Assembly (NCBI RefSeq): GCF_003576645.1
Contig: NC_044922.1
Span: 7,938,493 to 8,002,492 of the forward strand
Length of the DNA stretch: 64,000 nucleotides
Reading direction: 5' to 3'
Source of the DNA: Ipomoea triloba
Taxonomy: Eukaryota; Streptophyta; Magnoliopsida; Solanales; Convolvulaceae
A program made the position numbers and the translations under genes. Position 1 is the stretch's first letter; each line of letters opens with the position of its first letter. This document shows, one piece after another, positions 1 to 11,200 of this stretch. The notes under the pieces are model-generated. The model did no database searches, was not told the origin of the DNA, and was given only the letters and a program-made list of their open reading frames with translations.

Positions 1-18
1 AGGGTTAGGAACTCACGG

Positions 19-336
19 ATGGAGAAAGGCAGACTCTATCCATCTAGTGAGGATTGGTCATCAAACTATAATTTCCGGAAGAAACATCACTTCCAGCAAT
101 TTCATATGACCAAACAGGCAATGAAGGGCACGGTGCGTAAATCTGAGGTCAAGCCTCAACTAAAACTGATCTATGCCCCTAAAAGACCCAGAGTCTTTGC
201 TAGCATTCCTTATGATTATCAAACGTATAATGGCTACATTGCACCTAGGCCTGGAATAATGGGTCCAAGGTATAAATGGATGCCTAAACTCTCTAACCCA
301 CCAGGACCCAAAGTTTGGGTACCTAAATTTGCTTAA
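19..336 (+). pseudogene. Ty1/copia gag C-terminal / pre-protease fragment
   Basis: A 105-residue open frame ends in a TAA just before the protease region. It is rich in Lys, Arg, Pro and Tyr, and its last residues (GPKVWVPK) resemble the linker between the gag zinc-knuckle region and protease in Sirevirus-type copia elements. No CCHC knuckle is visible, so the rest of gag lies upstream of the window. In family members gag and pol are usually one frame or separated by a single stop, so the TAA at 334-336 may be natural or a lesion. The protease frame opens again within about 25 bp. Assignment rests on position and the C-terminal sequence. Confidence 0.6.
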
Positions 337-359
337 TTCCCCTGCAGGACACCAGGGAC

Positions 360-1253
360 GTGTGGTTCATTGACAGTGGATGTTCGAGACATATGACGGG
401 AAATCTTACTCTGCTAGAGAACATCCAACCTATCGAAGGTCCCTTGGTGACACTGCTAGAGAACATCCAACCTATCGAAGGTCCCTTGGTGACATTTCTA
501 GAGAACATCCAACCTATCGAAGGTCCCTTGGTGACATTTGGCGACAACGAGAAGACTATCGAAGGTCCCTTGGTGACATTTGGCGACAACGAGAAGAAAG
601 GACGCACAAAAGCTGTTGGTGTTGGCGACAACGAGAAGAAAGGACGCACAAAAGCTGTTGGTGAAATCCAAAAGAATGAGCTGGTTATCAAGGGGGTATC
701 CTATGTTGAAGGACTCAAATTCAACCTCCTAAGCACAAGCCAGTTCTGTGACAAAGGCTACAAGGTTGTCTTCACCAAAAGCAAATGCCAGATTATGAGC
801 GAAGAATCTCTCGAAGTCGTCTTGGAGGCAGCAAGGAAAGGAAATATGTACATAGTGGATTGGAAGTCTGCAAAACCATCCCTATGTATGCTAGCAAGGA
901 GCAAAGAAGACTTATGCTGGGATTGGAATAGTAAGCTTAGCCATCTGAACTTCAAGACTATCAACAAGCTTACTAAGAGGAACCTAGTGGAAGGACTGCC
1001 CAAAGTGACGTTTCGAAATGATAAGATTTGTGAGGCATGTCAACGCTGTAAACAGATCAAATCCTCTTTCAAAAGCAAAGCCGAGACATCATCCACTAGA
1101 CCATTAAGTCTACTTCACATGGACTTATTTGGCCCAGTAGATCCACCCAGCATGAAGGGAAAGAAGTACACTCTTGTGGTAGTAGATGACTACACAAGAT
1201 TCACTTGGACCGTGTTCTTAACCAAGAAAAGCGAGACAAAAGTTGCCTTACCG
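360..1253 (+). pseudogene. pol: Ty1/copia pol, part 1: protease, GAG-pre-integrase and start of integrase
   Basis: The frame opens with WFIDSGCSRHMTGN, the copia aspartic-protease active-site region (catalytic Asp in DSG). A GAG-pre-integrase zinc-binding segment follows (HLNFKTINKL, then CEACQRCKQ), and then the first integrase strand HMDLFGP...VVVDDYTRF, which carries the first catalytic Asp. After FLTKKSET the reading departs from the family. Roughly 40 residues are missing, including the stretch that should hold the second catalytic Asp (normally in an S-D-N/H-G motif), and the frame shifts. Just after the protease motif the protein carries 14-residue tandem duplications (nt 411-666) not expected in the family. 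The integrase is therefore non-functional as read. Confidence 0.85.
411..666 (+). repeat. Chained 42-bp tandem duplications in the protease region
   Basis: Three copies start at 411, 453 and 495. A second unit repeats from 541 to 583 and a third from 583 to 625. Every step is exactly 42 bp although the units differ in sequence, and successive units overlap like links in a chain. Because 42 is divisible by 3 the frame survives. The same 42-bp step occurs at 8619-8814 and 60444-60636. Confidence 0.95.
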
Positions 1254-1261
1254 AACCTACT

Positions 1262-3634
1262 TGTCAAGGTGGAGAGTTCGTTAATCAAGTTATCGAGAGC
1301 TACTGCAACGAGAACGGGATTCATCATCAACTGTCAACTGCTCGAACACCTCAACAGAACGGAGTTGCTGAAAGGAGAAACAGAACTCTCAAGGAAGCTG
1401 CAAGGACCATGCTCTCGCAAGCCAACATATCACAAGGATTTTGGGCAGAAGCAATCAACACAGCATGCTATACCCAAAATCGGTCCTTGATCGTGAAAGG
1501 AGTCGGAAAGACTCCATATGAGTTGTGGAATGGAAGGAAACCGAATGTAAGCTATTTCCACACATTCGGATGTAAATGTTACATCCACAACAACGGGAAG
1601 ACCCATCTAAGAACTTTTGATGAAAAGGCTGATGATGGAGTATTTATGGGATACTCTTTGACAAGCAAAGCATTCAGAGTCTTCAACAAGCGGAGATTGG
1701 TGGTTGAAGAATCCATACATGTGTCCTTTGATGATAGAGCATCGACAGATCAACCATCAAAGTCAATGGAAGCAGCTGAGGAAGTTCAGTCAAAGTCTAT
1801 CGAGAGATCAAACTTACCTCTCGAAGACAAGCAGTCGTTAGTTCGAGACGTAGCGGAACTCCAGCCAGAATCAGATGATGAAGAGCTTATCGAGAAGAAA
1901 GCTCCTGACTCTGTTGATCCAACCCAGATAATAGATGTTCAAACCACTTCTCAACCTACAACGGAGGAATCAATTGAGGAGCCACAACCCGACCTAAGAT
2001 TGCTGAGAAATCACCCTGCTGATCAAGTAATTGGAGATGTTCGCGACAGAGTTCGGACCAGATCAGCATACAGAGAAAGCATGTTTGCTTGCTTTCTATC
2101 TCAAATAGAGCCTAAGGTGATCGAAGAAGCTCTATGTGATCCAGATTGGGTGCAAGCCATGCAAGAGGAACTTCATCAGTTTGAAAGGAATGACGTTTGG
2201 GAACTAGTTCCGAGACCTCGTCATCAAAATGTCATCGGCACAAAGTGGGTTTTCAGAAATAAGATGAATGAGGATGGAGACATTGTTAGGAACAAGGCCA
2301 GACTTGTTGCCAAAGGTTATTGCCAAGAGGAAGGGATAGATTTTGATGAAACCTTCGCTCCAGTGGCACGTCTCGAAGCAATACGCATCTTTCTCGCATA
2401 TGCCGCCTTCAAAGACTTCAAAGTGTATCAAATGGATGTCAAGAGCGCTTTTCTGAACGGACTTCTCGAAGAAGAGGTGTACGTTGAACAACCTCCGGGT
2501 TTCTTGAAGGACGTGGGAGCTGACAAAGTATACAAGTTGAAGAAGACACTTTACGGCTTAAAACAAGCTCCGAGAGCTTGGTACGATACCTTATCCTCTT
2601 TCCTACTTCAGTGTGGGTTCACCAAAGGCCTAGTGGACAAAACATTGTTTAGAATTAAGGATGGGGATCACATCTTGTTGGTGCAAATCTATGTGGACAA
2701 CATCATCTTTGGAAGCACCAATCCAGACTTGTGCGAGAAGTTCTCCAGATTGATGAAAGGGAAGTTCGAGATGAACATGATGGGAGAACTCAACTACTTC
2801 CTTGGTCTACAAGTAAGACAACTTAAGGAAGGTATCTTCATCAATCAGGAGAAATACACCAAGGATCTGCTCAGGAAATACAACATAGAAGGGAAATCCT
2901 CAGTCAAAGTACCCATGGGAACCTCTCTACGTATCGATATCGACAGTGAAGGTCGAGAGGTCGATCAGACTACTTATCGAGGTATCATCGGATCTCTTCT
3001 TTATTTAACTGCAAGTAGACCAGATATATCCTTTGCAGTAGGTGTATGTGCTAGATTTCAGGCAAGTCCTAAGGAAAGTCACCTAAATGCATCTAAGAAA
3101 ATTCTTAGATATCTCAAAGGTACGCAAAGTGTTGGACTTTGGTATTCGAGAGGTGGATCTTTCGAACTTATGGGTTATTCAGATGCGGACTTTGCCGGTT
3201 GTAAAATAGATCGAAAGAGCACATCAGGGACATGTCAGTTTCTAGGTGGAAGACTTGTCTCATGGTTTAGCAAGAAACAGCATTCGATAGCTACAAGTAC
3301 TGCTGAGGCAGAATATGTAGCAGCTGGAAGTTGCTGTGCTCAGATTTTATGGATGAAGCAACAACTACTGGATTATGGTGTTGAATGTAAAGAGGTTAGG
3401 ATCAAGTGTGATAACACCAGTGCTATAGCAATTACTCAGAATCCAGTGTTACATTCAAGGACAAAACACATTGATATCAAATATTACTTCATCCGAGACC
3501 ATGTTGAGAAAAAGGATATAACTTTGGAATACGTTGCAACGGAGGAGCAACTAGCAGATATTTTCACAAAAGCTTTATGTGAAAATAGATTCTCTCAACT
3601 AAGGTTAGAATTGGGAATGATAGAGTTGGGTTGA
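1262..3634 (+). pseudogene. pol: Ty1/copia pol, part 2: integrase C-terminal half, reverse transcriptase, RNase H
   Basis: An open frame of about 790 residues, using numbering from the first in-frame ATG at 1205. It begins with GGEFVNQ and the integrase Glu region [13 protein letters not shown] (catalytic Glu about residue 56). RVT_2 starts near residue 312 (DPDWVQAM) and includes [27 protein letters not shown] and [11 protein letters not shown]. The active-site motif reads YVDN (residues 496-499, nt 2690-2701) instead of the usual YVDD, so one of the two adjacent catalytic Asp residues is Asn. RNase H spans about 655-790 ([44 protein letters not shown]). Sequence style is Sirevirus/Maximus-like. 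The upstream integrase deletion and the YVDN change make autonomous activity very unlikely. Confidence 0.9.
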
Positions 3635-3785
3635 ATGGTCAAATCCTATCTCCTTGTATTAAGTGCCATGAGCTGTTTCGCATGTGAGGAGCGGTTTCAG
3701 CAACTTTATGGCAGCTTTGGAGTTACACAGCATTGAATGGTCATTCATAATGGCATCCCGTGACTCAACAGTGGTAACTTTTGGG

Positions 3786-3795
3786 CTATAAATAG
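3786..3795 (+). promoter_or_regulatory. Candidate TATA box after pol
   Basis: A strong plant-type TATA (CTATAAATAG) lies 150 bp after the pol stop and about 40 bp before the ATG at 3834. It could start a separate transcript for the post-pol ORFs. This is a motif match only; transcription is inferred. Confidence 0.5.
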
Positions 3796-3833
3796 AGGGG
3801 TTTTTCTTATCGGTTCATATCATCAACCTTCCC

Positions 3834-4214
3834 ATGGAGAAAAAGAAAGGAAAAGATGATGTTCCATTCTTTTATAGAGGAAAGAAACCGGCAGTCAAGT
3901 CCAAAGATTTTCAAGGAGAAAACTATCCAGAACTGACGAAGGGTGAACAGATTGCGGAGCTTCCTGACAATCCAAGCAAGCATCCTATTCCCATCCAAGG
4001 TGAATGGATCCCCAAATGCAAGGAGATCCACAACGATGGGAAACTGGAGTCAGGAAAAGAGTCTTGCACAAGAGGGACTCCTACTGCTGCACATTCTGGA
4101 AAAGGGCCTTCCTCAACCAAATGGAGAACCAAGGGAAAAGGAGAGGAAGACCAGATGGGACTTTCTGAGGTCAGCAGCAGTCAAAAGAAAGTGGACAAGA
4201 ACATGAGGGGTTGA
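3834..4214 (+). CDS. Small hydrophilic post-pol ORF of unknown function
   Basis: 126 residues starting MEKKKGKDD, very rich in Lys, Glu, Gly and Ser, with no transmembrane segment, zinc knuckle or recognised domain. It lies between pol and the env-position ORF of the copia element and directly downstream of a good TATA box. Sireviruses often carry extra, poorly conserved ORFs here, so I read it as an element-specific accessory ORF rather than a host exon. The start is the first ATG after the TATA. It could instead be a chance open frame in leader sequence. I do not recognise a family. Confidence 0.4.
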   Translation: MEKKKGKDDVPFFYRGKKPAVKSKDFQGENYPELTKGEQIAELPDNPSKHPIPIQGEWIPKCKEIHNDGKLESGKESCTRGTPTAAHSGKGPSSTKWRTKGKGEEDQMGLSEVSSSQKKVDKNMRG

Positions 4215-4249
4215 CTATCCCTAATCCAAAGACCTGAGGAGGATTAGCG

Positions 4250-4360
4250 ATGAAGATAGTCACTCCCTTCTACATTAAGCAGTTCCTAGAGAAGCATACC
4301 GTTCAAACCTATGACAAGAACGCTGCTAAAAGAGTCTCTAGGAAATTAGGACTTGTATAG
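4250..4360 (+). CDS. Possible 36-residue ORF
   Basis: ATG at 4250, preceded by a purine-rich AGGAGG stretch, encodes a short basic peptide beginning MKIVTPFYIKQF and ending in TAG at 4358-4360. There are no homologues I recognise. It lies between the 126-residue ORF and the inserted solo LTR, so the original ORF may have been longer. It is too short to be trusted without expression or conservation data. Confidence 0.2.
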   Translation: MKIVTPFYIKQFLEKHTVQTYDKNAAKRVSRKLGLV

Positions 4361-4595
4361 ATTCATAAGTAATGTAATTGGAAGTCACTAAATGAACTAA
4401 TGAAATTGTTCTAAGTGATATCTGCTGTTTGAATCTATCTTCTCTATCGTGTCACCTATTTGCACTCTGTTTTCGATAAGTAAATCGAAAGGTCAATCGA
4501 AAGATACAAGAGTCAGTCTATGCTATTAACGCTTAAGTCTCGAAGAAGGACAAATCGAGAGATCATGTGTGCTCGAAAAGTACTTCGAGAGATAC

Positions 4596-7500
4596 TGTAA
4601 TACCCCGTATTTTATTAACATTATCCTAAGGCGTTGACATTCCTAAGTTATGATCTTCAGATATTTCGAAAGAATTTTTATAAGTAAGTATAGTTGTTAT
4701 TAAGCTGCGATCGTATGTGCCGGTCACGAACCGTAAAATTTTTGGGGGACGAATTTTCAGCTCGGATTTCTTTGGAAATGGATGATTAGGCATATATGAC
4801 TAAGTATGAACTTCCTGCTTAGTTAAGTTGAAATTGGATGAGCTATAAGGGTCGAAATTTATTTCTGATCGTACTTCGCGAAATTTCGCAGTGTTCTGAA
4901 CCTAGCCCATTTTGGGAGCTTTTGACTGGAATAAAATTTTGGTGTCGGAAATTATTCTTTCTGGATTATTTTCTACCGAAACTTTATCTGTTTGGACCAC
5001 AACTGATATGTTGTGGAGATATTTTATTATTTTATTATTTTTTTTCCTAAAGCTTATCCCATAAGTTGGGATTAAATATAAAAGGAATTTGTTTTCCCTT
5101 TTCTTCCCCAAATGCCAAAAAGAGAGAGAGAGAGGTGTGATCATCTTCCACCATTTTTTCTTCCAAAGTTCCATAGCCAAATCCTTCTAAACTTCCAATT
5201 TATTCGGTAAGATTCCAATTTTATTCGGTAGAAAGCTTTGTATTCCTTCCTAGGTTATGAATCTATGCTTAGTTTCTTGATATTTGATGTTTTGGTGTTG
5301 ATTTGGACCTAGGGTTTTAAGGTGAAAGTTGGGGAAAGATCCAAGAATTTCTTCCTAAGGTGTTAATAAACCTTTGAGGTAAGGAATCCCTTTATTTGGT
5401 TGAGGTTATTTGAAACTAGATAATTGATAGTGAATGATGAGATTAGGGGTTTTATGAATATGTTTCTATACATGATAATGGCTGAAAATGCATGTACATA
5501 TCATATTTATGCCCATATATGCTTATAGTTGTGAAAATAGTGAAAGGAAAAATCAGGGTAGATTCTGGCAGTAACTTCCGTGATTTTCTGGGAAAAATCG
5601 GTAAAGTATTTTGATCCAATTTTTTTTAGACATGTAGTTCTATAAGTCTAGAAGCTACCATAAAAATTTCATAATTTTTGGAGTAGTATAAGTGTGGTTT
5701 CAAAATCATTTTCCAAAACTGGTCCAGAGAGCAGAAAATCCGGACAGCACACTGCCAAAGGTAAAAATGTAATTTTCTGTGTTAATTCGTGAACCTAGGT
5801 GACCAAAACTTTTTATGAACATCAAGTACTATGAGTTAGGGTTCTACCATAAAAATTTCAAGTGAAAAAGAGTTCGGGAACTATCTTTACCGGCTCAATC
5901 TTTCAGACTGCGCTAGCTGAAATTTTCTTATAAGGAAGTGGTATTATGTATATGAAACCTATGTATATACGTGTAGTATATATATTTATGTGTGTATTAT
6001 GTATATATATATATATATACACGTGTGATGTGTGTGTGTTTAAACTGTATATATATATATATATGTACATATATGAGTATATATGTATAATTAAATGAAG
6101 GTTGTATCTCTATATATATAGTATGTGTAGTGTAACATATATATGTATATATATAAGTAATATATACATATTATATATGGTATGAGGTGGTTGTTAATGT
6201 GCCTAAATATTTAAGTTAAGCATGCTATGTATATTATAATGTGTGTGTAATGTATGTACAAAATGTTGTATTATGTATATTATAAAGCATGTATGTGCAG
6301 TGTATATATACTTAACGTGTATATATATACATATAGTATGTGTACCTTATGTGAATATGCATATGTGGGAAATGTTATGATTGAATGCATATATACATAT
6401 GTGTGGTGATGATGGAAAATGTTTTGAGAAACAAGACTTTGAACTATTTTGAGAATGGTGATCGATTTAAAAAGGGGGACTTGATTTCGTGGAACATGTC
6501 CAAAAAAAAAGTGATTTTGACTCAAGGAGGATGAGAAAGGAAGGAAAATGGTTTTCAAACCCTTGGTTTCTAGTAAAGTTGAGGAGGACCTTGATTAGCC
6601 TTCGGGTGGCTTAAAGTGCCCTTGCCCAAGGTTGTTGTATGTAGTATGATCATTCATACTGAAGGTGCGAAGTCTATTCGCCGGGTACTATATAACTCGT
6701 TTGGATGAGGTATTCCTGCGGGGGTGTGCACACTTAAAGTATAGTTACTCTGAGAAGTCCGGGTAGGTGTCGTTTTTATGGACCTAGTAGGGCCAGCTAG
6801 GGATCATTTTAACGAACCTTACGTCCAGGGGATCAGTGTTAGACCGGGTGATGACCACTGAACCCGAGTTCGATGATCCAAGTGGTCAGGGAAGGAGTTA
6901 AGTGAATACTCCAAAGGCCTCACGCTTTTTATAAAGAAACTAAGTGGAAATTTTGTATGAAAATGTAGTTACGCTGTAGCTACGGAAAGGAGATGGTGAA
7001 AAGTGAGGAGAATGTCCTTTGAGGAAAGATTTTTCAAAGAATATGTTTGAGAACAAATATGGGATTTGTGTTTTCCCTTTTTCTGCTTATATGCTTAAAT
7101 GTTTAGCATTATATGATCTGAGTAGGCAAATGACTATTATATGACCTCGTCTAGAGGGAAAATGATTAAGATGATATTGAAATTGTTGCCTATTATGTGT
7201 ATAAATTGCTATTCGTAAAGGTTGCAGGTAGAACCTCGGCCGATGAGTAAGGATAGGGTGTTGATGTAATCAAGTTTTACAAAACCTTTATTTAGTTTTG
7301 GATAACCCATGGATATCCTTACTTAGCCGTCGTGCTAACTGCACTTCAATGTGTTTCTTATCAGTTGCAGATTAGTGTGGGCCCCTGTAGCCGATGAGCT
7401 CGGAATAGAAGGGAAGTACAGGTTGAGGTCTACTCTTTGATGTAGACAGGGATTGTTATTAATGTTGTAAGTTTAGCCTGTGCACTTAGAGTGGAGTTTG

Positions 7501-7631
7501 TCAAAGAGGTGATAGAATTCACTCTAGGTGTGGCGGTAGCACCCGGTTTTCTGTTGATATGATGTAAGCTTCCGCAGCGTTTTATTTCGGATTTTGTAAT
7601 AAATGTAAGAGTTGAAAATTGGGGTGTTACA
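4596..7631 (+). mobile_element. Solo LTR, Ty3/gypsy (chromovirus-type) family A, TSD gatac
   Basis: The block begins TGTAATACCCC and ends GGGGTGTTACA, and is flanked by the 5-bp duplication gatac (4591-4595 and 7632-7636), so it is a complete LTR of 3036 bp without internal region. Inside are a TATA-like stretch near 5073-5082 (TAAATATAAAA), a GA microsatellite at about 5121-5133, TA-rich microsatellites at about 5940-6370, and near the end a hairpin (7485-7493 with 7520-7528). An inverted copy lies at 52247-54833 and a fragment at 15072-15495. It interrupts the post-pol region of the copia element and is therefore younger than it. Confidence 0.92.
7485..7528 (+). other. LTR-end hairpin (family A copy 1)
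   Basis: A 9-bp stem with one G-T pair and a 26-nt loop lies 103 nt before the LTR end. It is flanked by TTTAGCCTGTGC on the left and TGTGGCGGTAGC on the right. The same flanks with different, self-complementary stems occur in other LTRs in this window. Confidence 0.7.
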
Positions 7632-7730
7632 GATACACACTAAGTTTACTCATATAAGTCATGTCTCGAATAAGGATAGTTCGAGAGGTAACTTCGAGAG
7701 ACATAAAACTGACCCTCTAAGTATATTTAG

Positions 7731-7845
7731 ATGGAGGGATAAGGAGGGTTAGGGATCAATCACTCAGGGGGAAGATCCTTAACCAGATCAAGACGGAGGA
7801 ATAAGGAGGTTTAGGGATCAATCACTCAGGGGGAAGATCCTTAAA
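7731..7845 (+). repeat. 62-bp direct repeat, two copies, in the post-pol spacer
   Basis: Two imperfect copies, 62 bp apart, share AGGGATCAATCACTCAGG and a polypurine run GGGGGAAGATCC. They lie upstream of the env-position ORF. The purine run resembles a polypurine tract but no LTR follows. Confidence 0.8.
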
Positions 7846-7984
7846 CTAATTTGGAAGACAGTTCACCTTCGAGAGGTGAAATTAATGGGCTCAACAAGTG
7901 GAGCGGTAGTATTGGCCACGTGGTCACCGGTTATTGACGATTTTTTGATTCTTAAAGGCTTTATCTTGATGAGTGGGAGCACAC

Positions 7985-7993
7985 TTATATAAA
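7985..7993 (+). promoter_or_regulatory. Candidate TATA box upstream of the env-position ORF
   Basis: TTATATAAATA lies 300 bp before the ATG at 8292, which is compatible with an internal promoter and a 5' leader for the large ORF. Motif evidence only. Confidence 0.4.
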
Positions 7994-8291
7994 TATCATT
8001 TCTTTATATCCCATTATCCAAAAACCGTATTATATCTTACCAAAATACCCTTACCATATCTTACCTACATAACCGTTAGAAAGGGGTATTTCTGACCTTT
8101 AAATTCTTTTAAATCAACCGGGATCCCTTTTCGGGTCAAGCTCTAAACCCTACCCATATATCCTACCCGAATCCACATGATATAAAACCCAAACCTTTCT
8201 TCTTTACCCCGATTCAAGCAAAAACCGTTTACCCAAAATCCCCAAATCCTAACGCTGTACACATTCCCTCCAAAACATCTAACCTTCATCA

Positions 8292-11200
8292 ATGGCGTCC
8301 GAAACTTCAACATCAACCTCATCTTCCGAAGCCTACCAAAAGGAGCTGCAACACATTCGCACACAAATCAAACAAGTCAAGGCAGGAAGCATCCTTGACA
8401 AAGATGGCTTCATCACGAACTCTTCAAATCCAAAAATGGCAGAAAAGGTCCTGAAGAAGTTTGAGAAAGCAGGACTGATGAAATACATGACGCATGACTA
8501 CCGGACCATTCACCCCCTCGACTTCACAGAATGGTTCGCGAATGCCAAGGTCACGAAAGGGAAAATCGAAAGCCGATTCAATGAATTTCCCATCACAACC
8601 TCTGTAGGTGACCTGAGAGCGGCATTTGATTTCGCGTCATCGGAGGAAGCAGTCAAGAGAGCGGCATTTGATTTCGCGTCATCGGAGGAAGCAGTCAAGC
8701 GAGCGGCATTTGATTTCGCGTCATCGGAGGAAGCAGTCAAGCACCTATCGGATTACGACTTGGACAAGCAAGAAGCAGTCAAGCACCTATCGGATTACGA
8801 CTTGGACAAGCAAGCCTTCTGGGAGAAAATCCGACTAGCAACTGCACCACCAAGAGCATCCTCAGCCCTTCGCAAGTACCACCTAAAGGAGAGGTTTGCT
8901 CTCGCTGCCGACCTAATCATGAAGTTTGTGCTCGGCAAGGTGTCTGGAACTGACGAGGTTAGTCTAGACCTCCTCAAAATCCTCCATGCCATTTGGAACA
9001 ACAACAAACTGGACTGGGCACACGTTATCTTCGATTCCCTCCAACAGCAAGTGATGCGCTCAGTCTCCAACACCAACCTGACGATCAGTAAAAAGGTTGG
9101 TTTCGGCTTTGTTGTTCAATTTCTCCTAAGCCTGAAGGGCTTTGAACTGAGGGAAGGAAAAGAGATTCATCGAAATACCTATATGGGTAGGACGAAATCT
9201 CTAGTCCCCAAAACTAAAGGTGTTAAGGTTGCACCTTCTCCCTCACAACCAAAAGGAAGGGGCAAAAGGAAAGCCCAAGCCAAGGAGAAGGACTCTGATG
9301 ATGAGCTTTTGGATACTCTGATTCAGAGAGTTGCTTTGAGGGCCAAAAGGGCCAAAAATATTGCTGTCACCCAGGTTCGAGAGGTGACACCGTCAGTAAT
9401 ACAAGTACCCTTCGAGGACAGGGCACAAGCCCAGGGGGAACCTCAGGCTACACTGGCCACTGAGGTTGAGAGAGTGCCCCCTACCAGGTCCCTGTCAAGA
9501 GGTTTGTGTGATGATCTTCATGATGATATTATTGTTGAGGGTACTGGTGAATCTGTGTTTGAACCTCAAGAGGAGGTTCGAGAGGTTGAAGGTACTGGGA
9601 TCAGTGATCCAGTACAGGGGGATACAGAAGAACCACGAGAGATGGTTCGAGAGATGGATGAACAAGCAGTGGAGTGTGCAACCGAGATTCTGCCTGCTGC
9701 CTCTGATGAGCTGAACGCTGAAATCACTTCTCAGTTGAATCAACCTGATAAGAATGTATCTAGCTTGGATGAATTCCCCAGAGTACTTCGATGGATCAAC
9801 TGGAGAACAGGTCCAATTGATCAACTGATCTCGAGAGCAGCAGATATGATGGCTGAAGAAGAATTTGCTCTAAATTGGTTGAATATCACCACACTTCCAG
9901 CCAATGAACTGCTGGATCTTGCCCATGAGATGAACGTGACCAGGACAAATCTTGGTCGAGCAGATAAAGGAAAGGGCATAGCAGTTGATGCACCAGAAGT
10001 TGAAGCCAAGCCTGAAGTAGATCCTGAAACAGAAGCTCAATTTCAAGAAGAAATAAGGCTGGCCACTGCCATCTCCTTGGGACAAAACATTGAATTCACG
10101 AGAGGTCCAGGAGAGACCTCTGGGGTTGCTCACGATGATATTGCAACAGCTGCAATCCCACTATCCCAAGTTAGTAACTCTGCTCTGGACGAACAGGTAG
10201 AAGCTTCGAGAGGTGAATCCGAGACCTCTGAAGCACTTCAAGTGGCACCCAACACCGTTCTACTTTTGCCACCACCTGCGTCCACATCCTCGATTGACAA
10301 CGATGAAGCTCAGACAGTTCGAGAGGGTGAAGTTCCATTGCTCACACTGCCAGGTTTTCCTACTGCTCCTGAAATAATTATCATTCCAGACTCATCGGAG
10401 CAGATCGAAGAGCAGTCCAATGAGCACTCAGAGCAAAATGTCCCAAGTCCTACTGGTTCGAGAAGTGCTGAGGAGGACGATGCAACTATCGAAGGTGGAA
10501 ACAGGGAAGCACCTATCGAAACTTCGTCTCCAACCTCACCAGCAGATGACCAAGTTCCCAGCACTAGTTCGAGAGATCACACTGAGGGGGAACTTCTATT
10601 GGATGGAAACCGGGAAGCATCCAATACCGAAGATCCCTCCCTGGCTGATCCAATCTCAACAGTCGCTGAAGCTGAGGCTCCAGGTTCGAGAGGTGAAGAG
10701 CAAGAAGTGATCCATCCCTCAGGCGGAAACCGGGAAGCGCCTGACATGGAGCTCCCTTCGCGCTCTGAACCCAGTGTCCCTGCGATCCCTCAGACACTCA
10801 ATCGAGAGGTGGACTCGCAACTGCAAGTCATGGGTGGAAATCTGGAAGCACCCAAGTCCCCTCCGATAAAAGGTACTTCTCACTTCTCTTCTTCTACTTC
10901 TGACTGTGATCAACAGGCCGAAGATGTCTTCATTGGCGAAGTGCGTCAATTCATGGCTGATCAATCTCAGAAGATGGCTCAGCTCGAGAGGATACTCGCT
11001 GTCGTCCGCAATGCTGCAATGCCTGCTGCCGGCACAAGTGAATCCCAAGGCCGTCATGCCGAACTTCTCGAACAGGCAGTATGGGCTGAGGATGCAGCAC
11101 GAAAAGCTACCGATGAGGCTGCTGTAGCTCGAGCAGAGGCTGCAAGTGCGAGAGCTGAATTAGCTGAGCTACGAGCAAAGCTTCGAGCCTTCCAATATTC

